Source of the DNA: Akkermansiaceae bacterium
GTDB taxonomy: Bacteria > Verrucomicrobiota > Verrucomicrobiia > Verrucomicrobiales > Akkermansiaceae
Length of the DNA stretch: 64,000 nt
Direction: 5' to 3'
Assembly (NCBI GenBank): GCA_025363295.1
Contig: JANYEC010000033.1
Coordinates: 1 to 64,000, forward strand
The first letter of the stretch is position 1; each line of letters begins with the position of its first letter. Below are positions 16,115 to 24,668 of this stretch, piece by piece. Position numbers and translations under genes: made by a program. The notes beneath the pieces are model-generated. The model had not been told where the DNA came from. It saw only the letters and a list, made by a program, of their open reading frames with translations, and did not search any database.

Positions 16115-17020
16115 ATGCCTGTAAAAACCCATGAACTCGGTTCGTCCAAGTCCGATTTTTTCAAACTTTTCGCCACCGGCTTGTTTGGATGTATCGTCGC
16201 CACTTTAGCGCTGTTAGGAGCCGCGTGGCCAGTAGGGCATGCCGAAAGCTTAGCACCTGCCGCGATGTGGGCCATTTCCCAATGGTGGATTGCATTTGTG
16301 TTCGGCGGGGTTCTCCTTGTTTTGCGGGGGCTGCTGTCCCGGATGTCTATCAGCACCGCCTTGGCAGCCTACTTGTTGCCTGCCGCCGCCTTTATGGCCA
16401 TCGTGGGAATTTTTCTGGCGATCTATCCTGACCCAGGGTTTCGAACTGACTTATTCGGCTTCATGCCACTGATTTTGATCTTTTATATTTGTGGTTTCCT
16501 GTGGATGACATTTGCAAAAAGCGGCACGCCTAACACGGCATTCTTGCGATCAGTACTTCCAGCGATCGTGGGTGGTGTGATCATTCTTGGACTTGTTGCG
16601 GTGCCCGTTTTCCGCAGTAACAATTTCATCTACCGCAACACGTTTGGATGGGTCGTCACAAAAAGAGCGATCACCAATGGCGAGTTGATTGCGGATGCCG
16701 TTTTAGAAATCCGCAAACCGGGCACCTATGACTTCGCCGCCCCGCGTTATTCGTATCCAGATAACAAAGAACAGGCGAACACAGTTTCCCTAATTGAACT
16801 CGGAAAGATTACGTGGGGCCCCGCCGGCGCTCCCAAAGAAGGAGTTCCGGGAATCTATCCACTTCAAATTCGATGGGAGAAAAACATCCCTGCCGCCCTA
16901 CCCACGAACCTGCCCCCTTATTCGGACGAAGACATGGTCACTTTAGAAGTCCGCGATCCCTCAAGTGAGTCCAAAGATTTAATTTTCAGTGTTTCAGCAA
17001 ACGTGTCGCCAAGTCCATAA
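16115..17020 (+). CDS. Membrane protein of unknown function, five predicted TM helices
   Basis: A 301-residue protein (ATG 16115; an in-frame TTG at 15989 would add 42 residues). Five hydrophobic segments occupy roughly residues 15-215, for example LFATGLFGCIVATLALLGAAW and SVLPAIVGGVIILGLVAVPVF. A soluble C-terminal domain of about 90 residues follows, rich in beta-type sequence (LEIRKPGTYDFAAPRYSYP). I recognise no family or active-site motif. It stands alone between the tRNA terminator and a convergent oxidoreductase gene. Confidence 0.7.
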   Translation: MPVKTHELGSSKSDFFKLFATGLFGCIVATLALLGAAWPVGHAESLAPAAMWAISQWWIAFVFGGVLLVLRGLLSRMSISTALAAYLLPAAAFMAIVGIFLAIYPDPGFRTDLFGFMPLILIFYICGFLWMTFAKSGTPNTAFLRSVLPAIVGGVIILGLVAVPVFRSNNFIYRNTFGWVVTKRAITNGELIADAVLEIRKPGTYDFAAPRYSYPDNKEQANTVSLIELGKITWGPAGAPKEGVPGIYPLQIRWEKNIPAALPTNLPPYSDEDMVTLEVRDPSSESKDLIFSVSANVSPSP

Positions 17021-17057
17021 GGCAGCGACACAGGATCGATCCTCCTTTGCAATCGGC

Positions 17058-18227
17058 CTAAAGCGCAGAGTGGTGGACCGGCATCCATGCCGCATTCGCT
17101 TTGGAGGATTTTACGGCTGCCTCGATGAAGGCCATGCCTTCTACTCCATCATCGACGGTGGGAAAATCGTAGCCCTCTGGGCGTGGATAGCAGCCGTTGA
17201 TCGAATCAGCGATCGCCTCGGCCGCCGCCAGATAGACATTGGCAAATGCCTCGATGAAAGCCTCTGGATGGCCGAAGGGCAGGCGTGTATTTTTTGCGGC
17301 CTCAGGCCCGTTGTAGTCATTCCCACGCCGCCAAATCTCGCGCGGCTTATCCGCAAATTTCACGATCAGCTCGTTAGGATGTTCCTGATGCCATTCTAGT
17401 GAAGCATCGGTTCCGTAAACTCGAATGTTCAGGTTGTTTTCATCGCCGGTGGAAATTTGTGAGGCGAAGAGCACGCCACGTGCGCCGCCTTCATAGCGGA
17501 CCAGCATGCTGCCATCATCGTCGAGCTGGCGACCGGGAATGAAGGTGTTTAAATCTGCGGCGATTTCCTCCAACTCCAAGCCCGTGATGTAACGGGCAAG
17601 GTTTTCGGCATGGGAACCTATGTCGCCGATGCAGTTAGAGACGCCCGCGACGGACGGGTCCATGCGCCAGTTAGAGATTGCGCCATCGGTCTGTTCTGTG
17701 AGTGCGCTGATCGCGTAACCTTGTGGATACTCCGCGACGATTTTGAGAATGCGTCCGAGCTTTCCGGTTTTCACCATCGCGCGGGCCTGCTTCACCATCG
17801 GATAGCCAGTGTAGTTGTGAGTGAGTGCAAAAACCAAGCCCGATCTTGCGACGAGCTGTTGCAAGGCTTTTGCTTCTATCAGAGAAAAAGCCAGCGGCTT
17901 TTCGCAAATGATATGGATGCCGGCCTCAAGAAAAACCTTGGCCACCGGATAGTGTAGATCATTGCGGGCGACGATGGTAACGAAGTCGATACGTTCGCCC
18001 AGCGGTAACGCGGCCTCGCCTTTCGCCATTTCCTGATAGGATGAATACACGCGTGAAGGATCGAGAAAAAAGTCCTCGCCCGAGAGTTTCGACTTTTCGG
18101 GATTTGAGGAAAAGCAACCGGCGACGAGTTCGATTTTGCCATCGAGATTGGCCGCCATGCGGTGGACCGCGCCGATGAAAGCGCCACGCCCACCACCCAC
18201 CATGCCCATGCGGAGTTTACGATTCAT
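17058..18227 (-). CDS. Gfo/Idh/MocA-family oxidoreductase
   Basis: A 389-residue NAD(P)-dependent sugar or inositol dehydrogenase-type protein. The Rossmann start is KLRMGMVGGGRGAFIGAVHR, the family motif CEKPLAF lies at about residue 113, and the C-terminal alpha/beta domain carries GDIGSHAENLARYITG with the conserved catalytic-region Asp/His. The substrate cannot be assigned. It follows a second member of the same family 29 bases upstream on the same strand, which suggests sequential use of a carbohydrate or inositol-like compound. Confidence 0.93.
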   Translation of the reverse strand: MNRKLRMGMVGGGRGAFIGAVHRMAANLDGKIELVAGCFSSNPEKSKLSGEDFFLDPSRVYSSYQEMAKGEAALPLGERIDFVTIVARNDLHYPVAKVFLEAGIHIICEKPLAFSLIEAKALQQLVARSGLVFALTHNYTGYPMVKQARAMVKTGKLGRILKIVAEYPQGYAISALTEQTDGAISNWRMDPSVAGVSNCIGDIGSHAENLARYITGLELEEIAADLNTFIPGRQLDDDGSMLVRYEGGARGVLFASQISTGDENNLNIRVYGTDASLEWHQEHPNELIVKFADKPREIWRRGNDYNGPEAAKNTRLPFGHPEAFIEAFANVYLAAAEAIADSINGCYPRPEGYDFPTVDDGVEGMAFIEAAVKSSKANAAWMPVHHSAL

Positions 18228-18256
18228 ATTGATTCGAATTTAAAAATTTAATATTG

Positions 18257-19339
18257 TTAGATTGAGATGGGTTTGCCTGTTTCGGCCGACTGATAGAGCG
18301 CGTCGATGATCTTCATGAGATTGAGCGCTTGGTCGGGAGTGTTGAGCGCTTCTGCCTTTCCTTCGATGGCTTCGATGAAGTTGCGAGCGGAGTGACTGCG
18401 GCCCATGTCCTCACATGCAGGAGTGACAATGCTGCGGTTCACGCTGTTTCCGTTTTCTTGGACGTAGAGTTCGCAGGTATCGATCGCGGTTTCATCCAGC
18501 CCATCGCGACCGAATAAACGCTCCACCTTGCCTCCCGCGCCGGTGCCTTGGAAGACGACCGAAACTTCCTCACGCTTCACCATTTCCGCCCACGAAACTT
18601 GGAGTGTTAGGACTTGGCCGGTTTTGAAAGTGACGAATCCGTGAGCGGCTGCCTCGACATTATTCGTTCCATCCGCACGGTCGGGAATTCCCCACGGGCC
18701 TTTGAAATTCTTGTCGGTGATGAAGGTGTCAAACGTGTTTGCAAGAACGTGAGCAGGTTCAGGATAACCCATGAAATAGAGTGCGAGATCGATCATGTGC
18801 AGCAGATCGATCACCGGGCCACCACCAGAAAGCTCCTTGGTGGTAAACCAGCCGCCAAAGCCGGGAATGCCCGTGCGGCGGATCCACTTCGCTTGGGCGG
18901 AATTGATCGTGCCGACGACACCAGAGTCGATATAAGATTTCATTGCCTGCGACTCGGGCCGTGCGCGGTTATTGAAATTAAACATCAGTTTTTTACCAGC
19001 TGCATCGGCCGCGGCGATCATTTCCTCGACCTCAGATGCTTTGAGCGCAGGCGGCTTTTCACAAAAAACGTGTTTGCCGGCTTTAAGACACTGGAGAGCG
19101 AGGGGGGCGTGAAATTTGTTAGGAACGATGATACTAACAGCATCAAGATCTTTGCATTCCGCGAGCATGGCCTCGACCGATTGGTAGGCTTCGGCGATCC
19201 CCCATTTTTCGGCAGCTTTGGCAGCGGCACCGGATGCAGGATCCGCCACCGCCACGATTTCTGCGCCTGCCTCGCGGAATCCTGCTGCATGGTATTGCAA
19301 CATTCCGCCTGCTCCGATCACTCCAACTTTTGTGGCCAT
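18257..19339 (-). CDS. Gfo/Idh/MocA-family oxidoreductase
   Basis: A 360-residue member of the same fold as its downstream neighbour but clearly divergent from it. It starts MATKVGVIGAGGMLQYHAAGF (Rossmann GxGxxx), contains CEKPPALKASEVEEM and has the substrate-side motif GGGPVIDLLHMIDLALYFMGYPEP, in which the conserved Asp and His are present. ATG 19339 directly precedes the nucleotide-binding loop; an upstream frame extension of 11 residues is unlikely. The gene lies between accA and the other oxidoreductase, and its substrate is unknown. Confidence 0.92.
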   Translation of the reverse strand: MATKVGVIGAGGMLQYHAAGFREAGAEIVAVADPASGAAAKAAEKWGIAEAYQSVEAMLAECKDLDAVSIIVPNKFHAPLALQCLKAGKHVFCEKPPALKASEVEEMIAAADAAGKKLMFNFNNRARPESQAMKSYIDSGVVGTINSAQAKWIRRTGIPGFGGWFTTKELSGGGPVIDLLHMIDLALYFMGYPEPAHVLANTFDTFITDKNFKGPWGIPDRADGTNNVEAAAHGFVTFKTGQVLTLQVSWAEMVKREEVSVVFQGTGAGGKVERLFGRDGLDETAIDTCELYVQENGNSVNRSIVTPACEDMGRSHSARNFIEAIEGKAEALNTPDQALNLMKIIDALYQSAETGKPISI

Positions 19340-19384
19340 ATTTCTGATATGAGGCTTCACCCGCGATTCCACTTGGAGGTGAGT

Positions 19385-20341
19385 CTATTCTTTCCCCTGC
19401 CACTCGCCAAAGTTGCGAAATTTCGCGTAGCGTTCGTCTAGCAGTTTTTCGACCGGAAGCGCTGCGAGGGCGTCCAAGTGGGCAGTCACCTTGTCGCGAA
19501 ATGCGGCCGCAGTGGCTTGGTGGTCGTGATGGGCGCCGCCGGTGGGTTCGTCGATCACATCGTCGATGAGCCCGAGTCGTTTAAGGTCCGGTGCCACGAG
19601 TTTCATCGCCTCGGCAGCTTCGGGCGCGTGCTTGCGATGTTTCCAGAGAATGGCCGCGCATCCTTCTGGGCTAATGACAGAATAATAGGCGTTTTCCATC
19701 ATGATCACTCGATCCGCCACGCCGATGCCGAGTGCGCCGCCGGAGCCACCCTCGCCCAGCACAATGGCAATGATCGGTGTTTTAAGCAGCATCATTTCCC
19801 GCAAATTGAAAGCGATGGCTTCAGCGATGTTTCGCTCCTCGGCACCGATGCCGGGAAAGGCACCGGGAGTGTCGATCATGGTGATCACGGGCAGTCCGAA
19901 TTTCTCGGCAATTTTCATCAAGCGCATGGCCTTGCGGTAGCCTTCGGGGTGGGCGCTGCCGAAGTTGCGCTTCAAGTTTTCCTTGGTGTCACGGCCTTTT
20001 TGATGACCGATGACCACCACGCGCCGGCCGCCGATGCGGGCGAGTCCGCCAGGCATGGAGGCATCATCGCCGATGTGGCGATCCCCGTGAAGCTCCTCAA
20101 AATCCTTGAAAGCAAGCGATACGTAGTCGAGCATGAATGGGCGATTCGTATGGCGTGCGATCTGGACCCGCTGCCAAGGGGTGAGGTTTTTGTAGATGTG
20201 GGCTCGGGTTTCGGTGAGTTTCGCCTCCATCATCGAAATCTCGGCAGACATGTCGATATTTTGAGACGCCGAACGGGTCCGGAGTTTTTCAAGCTCGCGT
20301 TCCAGTTCAACGGCGGGTTTTTCAAATTCGAGGAGCTGCAT
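19385..20341 (-). CDS. accA: Acetyl-CoA carboxylase carboxyltransferase subunit alpha
   Basis: With AccD, transfers the carboxyl group from carboxybiotin to acetyl-CoA, making malonyl-CoA. At 318 residues it has the normal length. Visible hallmarks are the N-terminal coiled coil FEKPAVELERELEKLR, RPFMLDYVSLAFKDFEELHGDR, the oxyanion-hole region GRRVVVIGHQKGRDTKENLKRNFG, and IDTPGAFPGIGAEERN with GEGGSGGALGIGVADRV. accD is not nearby. The ATG at 20341 fits other AccA starts. Confidence 0.97.
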   Translation of the reverse strand: MQLLEFEKPAVELERELEKLRTRSASQNIDMSAEISMMEAKLTETRAHIYKNLTPWQRVQIARHTNRPFMLDYVSLAFKDFEELHGDRHIGDDASMPGGLARIGGRRVVVIGHQKGRDTKENLKRNFGSAHPEGYRKAMRLMKIAEKFGLPVITMIDTPGAFPGIGAEERNIAEAIAFNLREMMLLKTPIIAIVLGEGGSGGALGIGVADRVIMMENAYYSVISPEGCAAILWKHRKHAPEAAEAMKLVAPDLKRLGLIDDVIDEPTGGAHHDHQATAAAFRDKVTAHLDALAALPVEKLLDERYAKFRNFGEWQGKE

Positions 20342-20499
20342 GTGAAGGGCAAAAGAATCGGGATTGAGCGCGGAAGATGCAAGGCTAGAGATGGGGGCAT
20401 GCGAGCTTAGGTCCGATGCCTGCCGTCGAAGATTATGAAGTTTCCCCGATATCTCGCTAGATGATCAGGATCAAGTTCTAGGCTCCAATTCGAGGGAGC

Positions 20500-21396
20500 T
20501 TACTTTGGGGGGTTGCGAATTTCGACCTCATTCCCGATGCGGGTGAGGAGGTTAATTTCTTCCATGTCTTCCGCTTTGAGGACGATGCCGGGGGGAGCCT
20601 CTGCGGGGGGACCGTTGTAGCCACGAATGGTAATAGGAGGCTTGCCAAACTGGAGGATCTTATTTGCGGCGTGGTAGTCTTTGGAAGGTAGCTGAACTCG
20701 TTTGCCACCGGCATCGGCGGCTTTGGACTGGATCGTCGTATGTTGGGCCGCGATCACTCCGGGGAGTCCGAGGTGGACGATGTTATACTCACAAATAAAG
20801 CGGGTTCCAGCCCAGAGCGACAAAGCCTTGCGGTGAGGCTCTATCAGAATTTTAAAATCGAGCGGCATGACGATGAGCTCTTCACCTGGCTGGATGCCTT
20901 TGAGCTCTAACATCCCATTCAAATGCATGATGCAGTCGAGATTCGTATTGTGCTCGGCGGCGATGCTAAAAAAGGAATTTCCTTTTTTGACGACGTGGGT
21001 TTGTTTCCCGTCCATGTGAGAGGTTGATAGAAGCTCATCGAGGTTCATCTCACCCACGACTTGGCGTGCGAGAGGGGCAGAGGGAGATGTAGGGTAAATG
21101 TTGACGATCGAAACGAGCTTTTCGCGTGCGTCATCGAGCTTGCCAAGCGCGAGCAACTCATGAGCTTTTTGATAGGCTTTTTCACCGGGGTCGATATCTG
21201 GCAGCTCGGCAGAATCTAACATTTTCGCGAAATCCGCGTCGTTCCTTTTATCGACGACATCGGTAGCGTTCGGAATGATCTTCGAAAAAATTCCGCCAAG
21301 TGGCCTAACGGTGTGATAGGCGAGCATGCCAGTGAAGGCCATGATGGCGAGCACACAAAGGCCTGCGAGAATTTTGAGGAGCGTCCAAAAATTCAT
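20500..21396 (-). CDS. Membrane-anchored LysM protein with a degenerate YkuD-like domain
   Basis: A 298-residue protein: one N-terminal membrane helix (about 5-27), a TPR-like helical stretch (70-115), a LysM peptidoglycan-binding domain (about 133-177, THVVKKGNSFFSIAAEHN), then a domain with the spacing of an L,D-transpeptidase. Where active enzymes have IHG and SHGCIRM, this one has ITIRGYNG and PPGIVLK, so both the catalytic His and Cys are gone. It ends LLTRIGNEVEIR, like the end of YkuD domains. It probably binds peptidoglycan as a non-catalytic factor. ATG 21396 is chosen at the membrane helix. Confidence 0.75.
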   Translation of the reverse strand: MNFWTLLKILAGLCVLAIMAFTGMLAYHTVRPLGGIFSKIIPNATDVVDKRNDADFAKMLDSAELPDIDPGEKAYQKAHELLALGKLDDAREKLVSIVNIYPTSPSAPLARQVVGEMNLDELLSTSHMDGKQTHVVKKGNSFFSIAAEHNTNLDCIMHLNGMLELKGIQPGEELIVMPLDFKILIEPHRKALSLWAGTRFICEYNIVHLGLPGVIAAQHTTIQSKAADAGGKRVQLPSKDYHAANKILQFGKPPITIRGYNGPPAEAPPGIVLKAEDMEEINLLTRIGNEVEIRNPPK

Positions 21397-21415
21397 GTGC
21401 AAGTGCGAAAGGTCT

Positions 21416-21952
21416 TCAGATAAGGCCGCGGCGTTTGAAATCGAATGCGTTGATCTCATGGGAGCGGAGGATCATTTCAAAGGAGAATTTAAGGATGGAG
21501 ATTTCCCACGCATCGTCAACGCCTTCGATAATCGCGAGAGAAGGATTACCCGATTTGCGGATGCTTTCGAGGACTCGTTCGCGGACGGAGTCAATTGAGT
21601 CATGAATGATTTCCTCATGGACGTTACCCCGGCGGAATTGGAATCCGTATTGAAGGAAAGCGAGATCTTTACCTTCGAAGCGGAGCTGCTCGACGAGTTT
21701 ATCAAAACGCGCGCGGGCCGATGCATCAAAGCCTTCCAGCTCGACCTCATGGTAGGCGGACGGCCGCAAGATACGCGGGCGCATGGCCTCGACAGAACCG
21801 GTGCGTATTCTCACCTCACCGGTGCGGTCCATCAGCTCACTGATGAGCTGAAACTCAAATCGCGTCTCGCCGAAGGTATCGATCCGGCGGTCCGGTTCTC
21901 GGAGGACCTTGGTCGTTTCCAATGCGTAGTAAATATCGTCCGGCGAGTGCAT
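21416..21952 (-). CDS. Conserved hypothetical protein
   Basis: A 178-residue soluble protein starting MHSPDDIYYALETTKVLREPDRRIDTFGETRFEFQLISELMD. It alternates strands and helices and has no metal or nucleotide motif that I recognise. The sequence looks well conserved (no low complexity, even composition), but I cannot name a family. It lies 19 bases upstream of the LysM gene on the same strand, so it may share its transcript, and it follows the acpP terminator. Confidence 0.7.
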   Translation of the reverse strand: MHSPDDIYYALETTKVLREPDRRIDTFGETRFEFQLISELMDRTGEVRIRTGSVEAMRPRILRPSAYHEVELEGFDASARARFDKLVEQLRFEGKDLAFLQYGFQFRRGNVHEEIIHDSIDSVRERVLESIRKSGNPSLAIIEGVDDAWEISILKFSFEMILRSHEINAFDFKRRGLI

Positions 21953-21990
21953 GATAAGACAGATTCTACCTGATTCAGTGAAAAGCAAAG

Positions 21991-22025
21991 AAAAGGGCGG
22001 ACACCCTTGAGGAGCCCGCCCTTTT
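21991..22025. terminator. Bidirectional terminator after acpP
   Basis: AAAAGGGCGG (21991-22000) is perfectly complementary to CCGCCCTTTT (22016-22025). Read from the minus strand it lies 21 bases after the acpP stop and ends in a T-run, a good intrinsic terminator isolating acpP from the next gene. Confidence 0.85.
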
Positions 22026-22045
22026 GCAAAGCATTTCTAACGAAA

Positions 22046-22288
22046 TTAGGCTTGTTGGCTCGTGATGTAAGTTACCACGTCGCCGACTGCTTGGAGCTTC
22101 TCAGCTTCTTCATCTGGAACCTCGATATCGAACTCTTCCTCGAAAGCCATCACGAGCTCCACGGTATCGAGCGAGTCGGCACCGAGATCTTCGACGAATT
22201 TTGCTTCAGTGGTGACTTGATCTGCGTTGACGCCAAGTTGGTCAACGATGATGTCCTTTACGCGGGCTTCGATACTTTTATCTGACAT
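22046..22288 (-). CDS. acpP: Acyl carrier protein
   Basis: An 80-residue acidic protein carrying growing fatty-acyl chains on a phosphopantetheine arm. The attachment site is Ser39 in [22 protein letters not shown] 22288 ([20 protein letters not shown]) gives exactly the family length; the longer frame upstream is not conserved. It is a single-gene unit with its own terminator. A partner fabF, common downstream of acpP, is not present. Confidence 0.98.
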   Translation of the reverse strand: MSDKSIEARVKDIIVDQLGVNADQVTTEAKFVEDLGADSLDTVELVMAFEEEFDIEVPDEEAEKLQAVGDVVTYITSQQA

Positions 22289-22399
22289 GAGTGGTTGGTG
22301 GTGAGAGTTGGTGCTGAAGGTGGTTATCGTTTGCGCACCCGACTTGGCAACATCGAAAATGATGGAAAGTGGGAAAAGCTTAGACTTGGGTAAAATCAA

Positions 22400-23239
22400 T
22401 CACTCCGTCGGCGCTGGATCATCGGTGGATGTCGTCGCGAAATCCGTGGTGTATTCGATAATTTCACCTGAGAAACGAGAGCGGATATAACGCATCAGGC
22501 GTTCGGCAGGTTCATCGTTTTCTTTTTTAAATCCGCCGTAGGTCAAGCCGTCGATACGGATGCGACCCTTGCCGGAGGTGCCATCGAAGTCGATAAACGC
22601 AAGTCCCTTAGTTTCCCATTTGCGAAGATCGAGCGTTTTCAGGTCGGCTAAAGCAATGCGACGGCCTTCCGGAGTCATAACGGCCTCGCCATCGACCGCA
22701 ATTTTCCTGCTCAGGGTGCGGGCGAGATAAAACGCCGCGATCAATGTTAGAGTGAGGCAAACGCCGAAAACGATCCATTGTTCGTGGATTTTTTGGGCGT
22801 CGTAAGGTTCTTCTGGCGGCTCTGCGTTGAGTCCCCGCTCTTTGGTGTATTCGCGCCACAGGATATTCCATTGGAGCGGCTTCATTTTGTCGTAGTCCTG
22901 GAGGATTTCCGGCCACGGCATGGGCAATTTCAGGTTACTTGGCAAAACCGATGGATCGGGAGGAAGTGCCACCGATTGACTTGCCGCATAACTTTTCCAG
23001 GCTTCAGGTGTTAGACTGCCTTCGGTAGCAGATGGGCCGCTGGAGTTCATTTTCGCAAAATCTGCATTCGCCTGCTGGAAGGCCTTGTATAGATAGAAAC
23101 TCTCGTTTTTTTTCCGGTAACCGGTTGATCCGTCGATATAAAACAAAACCGAGAAAACCCCGAACATCACCAACATCACCAGGGCGCGAAGGAGAAACCA
23201 AGGCGTTGGTTTGCAAACAATTGTTTCGGATGAACTCAT
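22400..23239 (-). CDS. Two-helix membrane protein of unknown function
   Basis: A 279-residue protein with an N-terminal membrane helix (WFLLRALVMLVMFGVFSVLFY), an extracytoplasmic region of about 120 residues, a second helix (WIVFGVCLTLTLIAAFYLA) and a cytoplasmic tail containing EAVMTPEGRRIALADLKTLDLRKWETKGLAFIDF. The tail resembles PH-like or YcxB-type membrane-protein tails, though no family is certain. ATG 23239 was chosen at the helix; the long upstream frame overlaps the leader of the divergent aldolase gene. It is divergent from fba. Confidence 0.65.
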   Translation of the reverse strand: MSSSETIVCKPTPWFLLRALVMLVMFGVFSVLFYIDGSTGYRKKNESFYLYKAFQQANADFAKMNSSGPSATEGSLTPEAWKSYAASQSVALPPDPSVLPSNLKLPMPWPEILQDYDKMKPLQWNILWREYTKERGLNAEPPEEPYDAQKIHEQWIVFGVCLTLTLIAAFYLARTLSRKIAVDGEAVMTPEGRRIALADLKTLDLRKWETKGLAFIDFDGTSGKGRIRIDGLTYGGFKKENDEPAERLMRYIRSRFSGEIIEYTTDFATTSTDDPAPTE

Positions 23240-23284
23240 CGGTATGCGGAGAAACCAACAGGGATCCAATACAATTGGCAAGTC

Positions 23285-23328
23285 ACAAGCCAGACATGAT
23301 TGCGGAAATTCGCTGCATTCTGGCTTGT
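23285..23328 (+). promoter_or_regulatory. Inverted repeat upstream of fba
   Basis: ACAAGCCAGA (23285-23294) is exactly complementary to TCTGGCTTGT (23319-23328) across a 24-base spacer, 35 bases before the aldolase ATG. It could be an operator for the divergent pair or a 5' leader hairpin of fba. Confidence 0.4.
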
Positions 23329-23362
23329 CGATAGCCCGCAGACTGGTTACGGAAACCCCGTC

Positions 23363-24394
23363 ATGCCCATCGCAACCCCCGCGCAATACCGCGCTATGTT
23401 GGACGCCGCCCAAAAAGGTGGCTATGCCTACCCCGCCATTAACGTCACTTCGCTGCCTACCATCAATGGTGCGCTGCGTGCTTTTTCCGAAGCGAAATCA
23501 GACGGAATTATCCAAGTTTCCACCGGCGGCGGCGAGTTCGCTTCCGGCACCTCAGTGAAAGATGCCGCATTCGGAGCCATCGTGCTTGCCGAGGCCTGTC
23601 ATCTTCTCGCAGAAAAACACAACGTGCTCATCGCTCTCCACACCGACCATTGCCATCCGAGCAAGGTTGATGGATTCCTGAAACCGCTGCTAGAAGCCTC
23701 ACGCAAGCGCATCGCTGAAGGTAAAGGACCGCTTTTCCAATCCCACATGTTTGATGGCTCGGTCGTCGAACTGAGCGAAAACCTCGAAATTTCCAAAGCC
23801 CTGCTCAAAGAGTGCGCCGAACTCGGCATCATCCTGGAAGTCGAAGCAGGCTGCGTCGGCGGCGAAGAAGATGGTCATGACACTTCGGGCCTTCCGATAG
23901 AAAAACTCTACACCACTCCTGAGGACATGGTAGAGGTGTATGAGGCGCTCAAACCTATCGGTCGCTTCCTTTTCGCCGCCACCTTCGGCAATGTTCACGG
24001 TTCTTACAAGCCAGGCGCAGTGAAGCTCAAACCCTCCATCCTCCGCGACGGCCAAAAAGCCGTCACTGACAAATACGGTGCGGAAGCCGAGATGGACCTC
24101 GTCTTCCACGGCGGTTCCGGCACTTCCGAAAGCGATCTCCGCGAGACGCTCGACTACGGCGTGGTGAAAATGAACATCGACACGGATACGCAATACGCGT
24201 TCACCCGCCCGATCGCTAGCCACATGTGCCAGAACATCGAAGGCGTTCTCAAGATCGACGGCGAAGTCGGCGATAAGAAACACTACGACCCGCGCTCCTA
24301 TCTTAAGAAAGGCGAGCTCAGCCTTTGCGAGCGGATGAAAGAAGCCTGCGACGATCTCAAGTCCACCGGCAAGACGATCTTCGGAACGGTCTAA
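23363..24394 (+). CDS. fba: Class II fructose-bisphosphate aldolase
   Basis: Zinc-dependent cleavage of fructose 1,6-bisphosphate to two triose phosphates in glycolysis and gluconeogenesis. The 343-residue protein has the metal His in HTDHCHPSK, the acid in LEVEAGCVGGEEDGHD, the zinc His in TFGNVHGSYKPG and the phosphate loop VFHGGSGTSESDL with NIDTDTQYAF. It is of the longer class II type with the GGEEDG insertion. ATG 23363 (MPIATPAQYRAMLDAAQ) matches family starts. An intrinsic terminator follows. Confidence 0.97.
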   Translation: MPIATPAQYRAMLDAAQKGGYAYPAINVTSLPTINGALRAFSEAKSDGIIQVSTGGGEFASGTSVKDAAFGAIVLAEACHLLAEKHNVLIALHTDHCHPSKVDGFLKPLLEASRKRIAEGKGPLFQSHMFDGSVVELSENLEISKALLKECAELGIILEVEAGCVGGEEDGHDTSGLPIEKLYTTPEDMVEVYEALKPIGRFLFAATFGNVHGSYKPGAVKLKPSILRDGQKAVTDKYGAEAEMDLVFHGGSGTSESDLRETLDYGVVKMNIDTDTQYAFTRPIASHMCQNIEGVLKIDGEVGDKKHYDPRSYLKKGELSLCERMKEACDDLKSTGKTIFGTV

Positions 24395-24429
24395 CGGAGC
24401 GCGAAATTCATTTCGCCCCTCCACCAAAG

Positions 24430-24455
24430 CGGAGCCCTCGCGGGTTCCGTTTTTT
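24430..24455 (+). terminator. Rho-independent terminator of fba
   Basis: CGGAGCCC, a TCGC loop and GGGTTCCG form an 8-bp stem with one G-U pair, followed by six T. It lies 36 bases after the aldolase stop. The remaining spacer to 24668 shows no further feature that I can support. Confidence 0.85.
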
Positions 24456-24668
24456 GCGTTCAAGGGCAAGCTCAGTTCCCGAGCGTTGCTGAGGGCGACA
24501 AGGGCTGTGATGTGGGCATTTTTGTCTGCATTTTCAGAGGAAGAATGGGCAGGAATGCCGGTGTCACTTTGAACGAAATCGCTTCAATCATTTCAGGAGA
24601 AATGCGCGGGACTTGCCTTTTATGTTTCTATTTTTAGACCAATCCGCTTGTTTCTGGGGCCAACCAAC

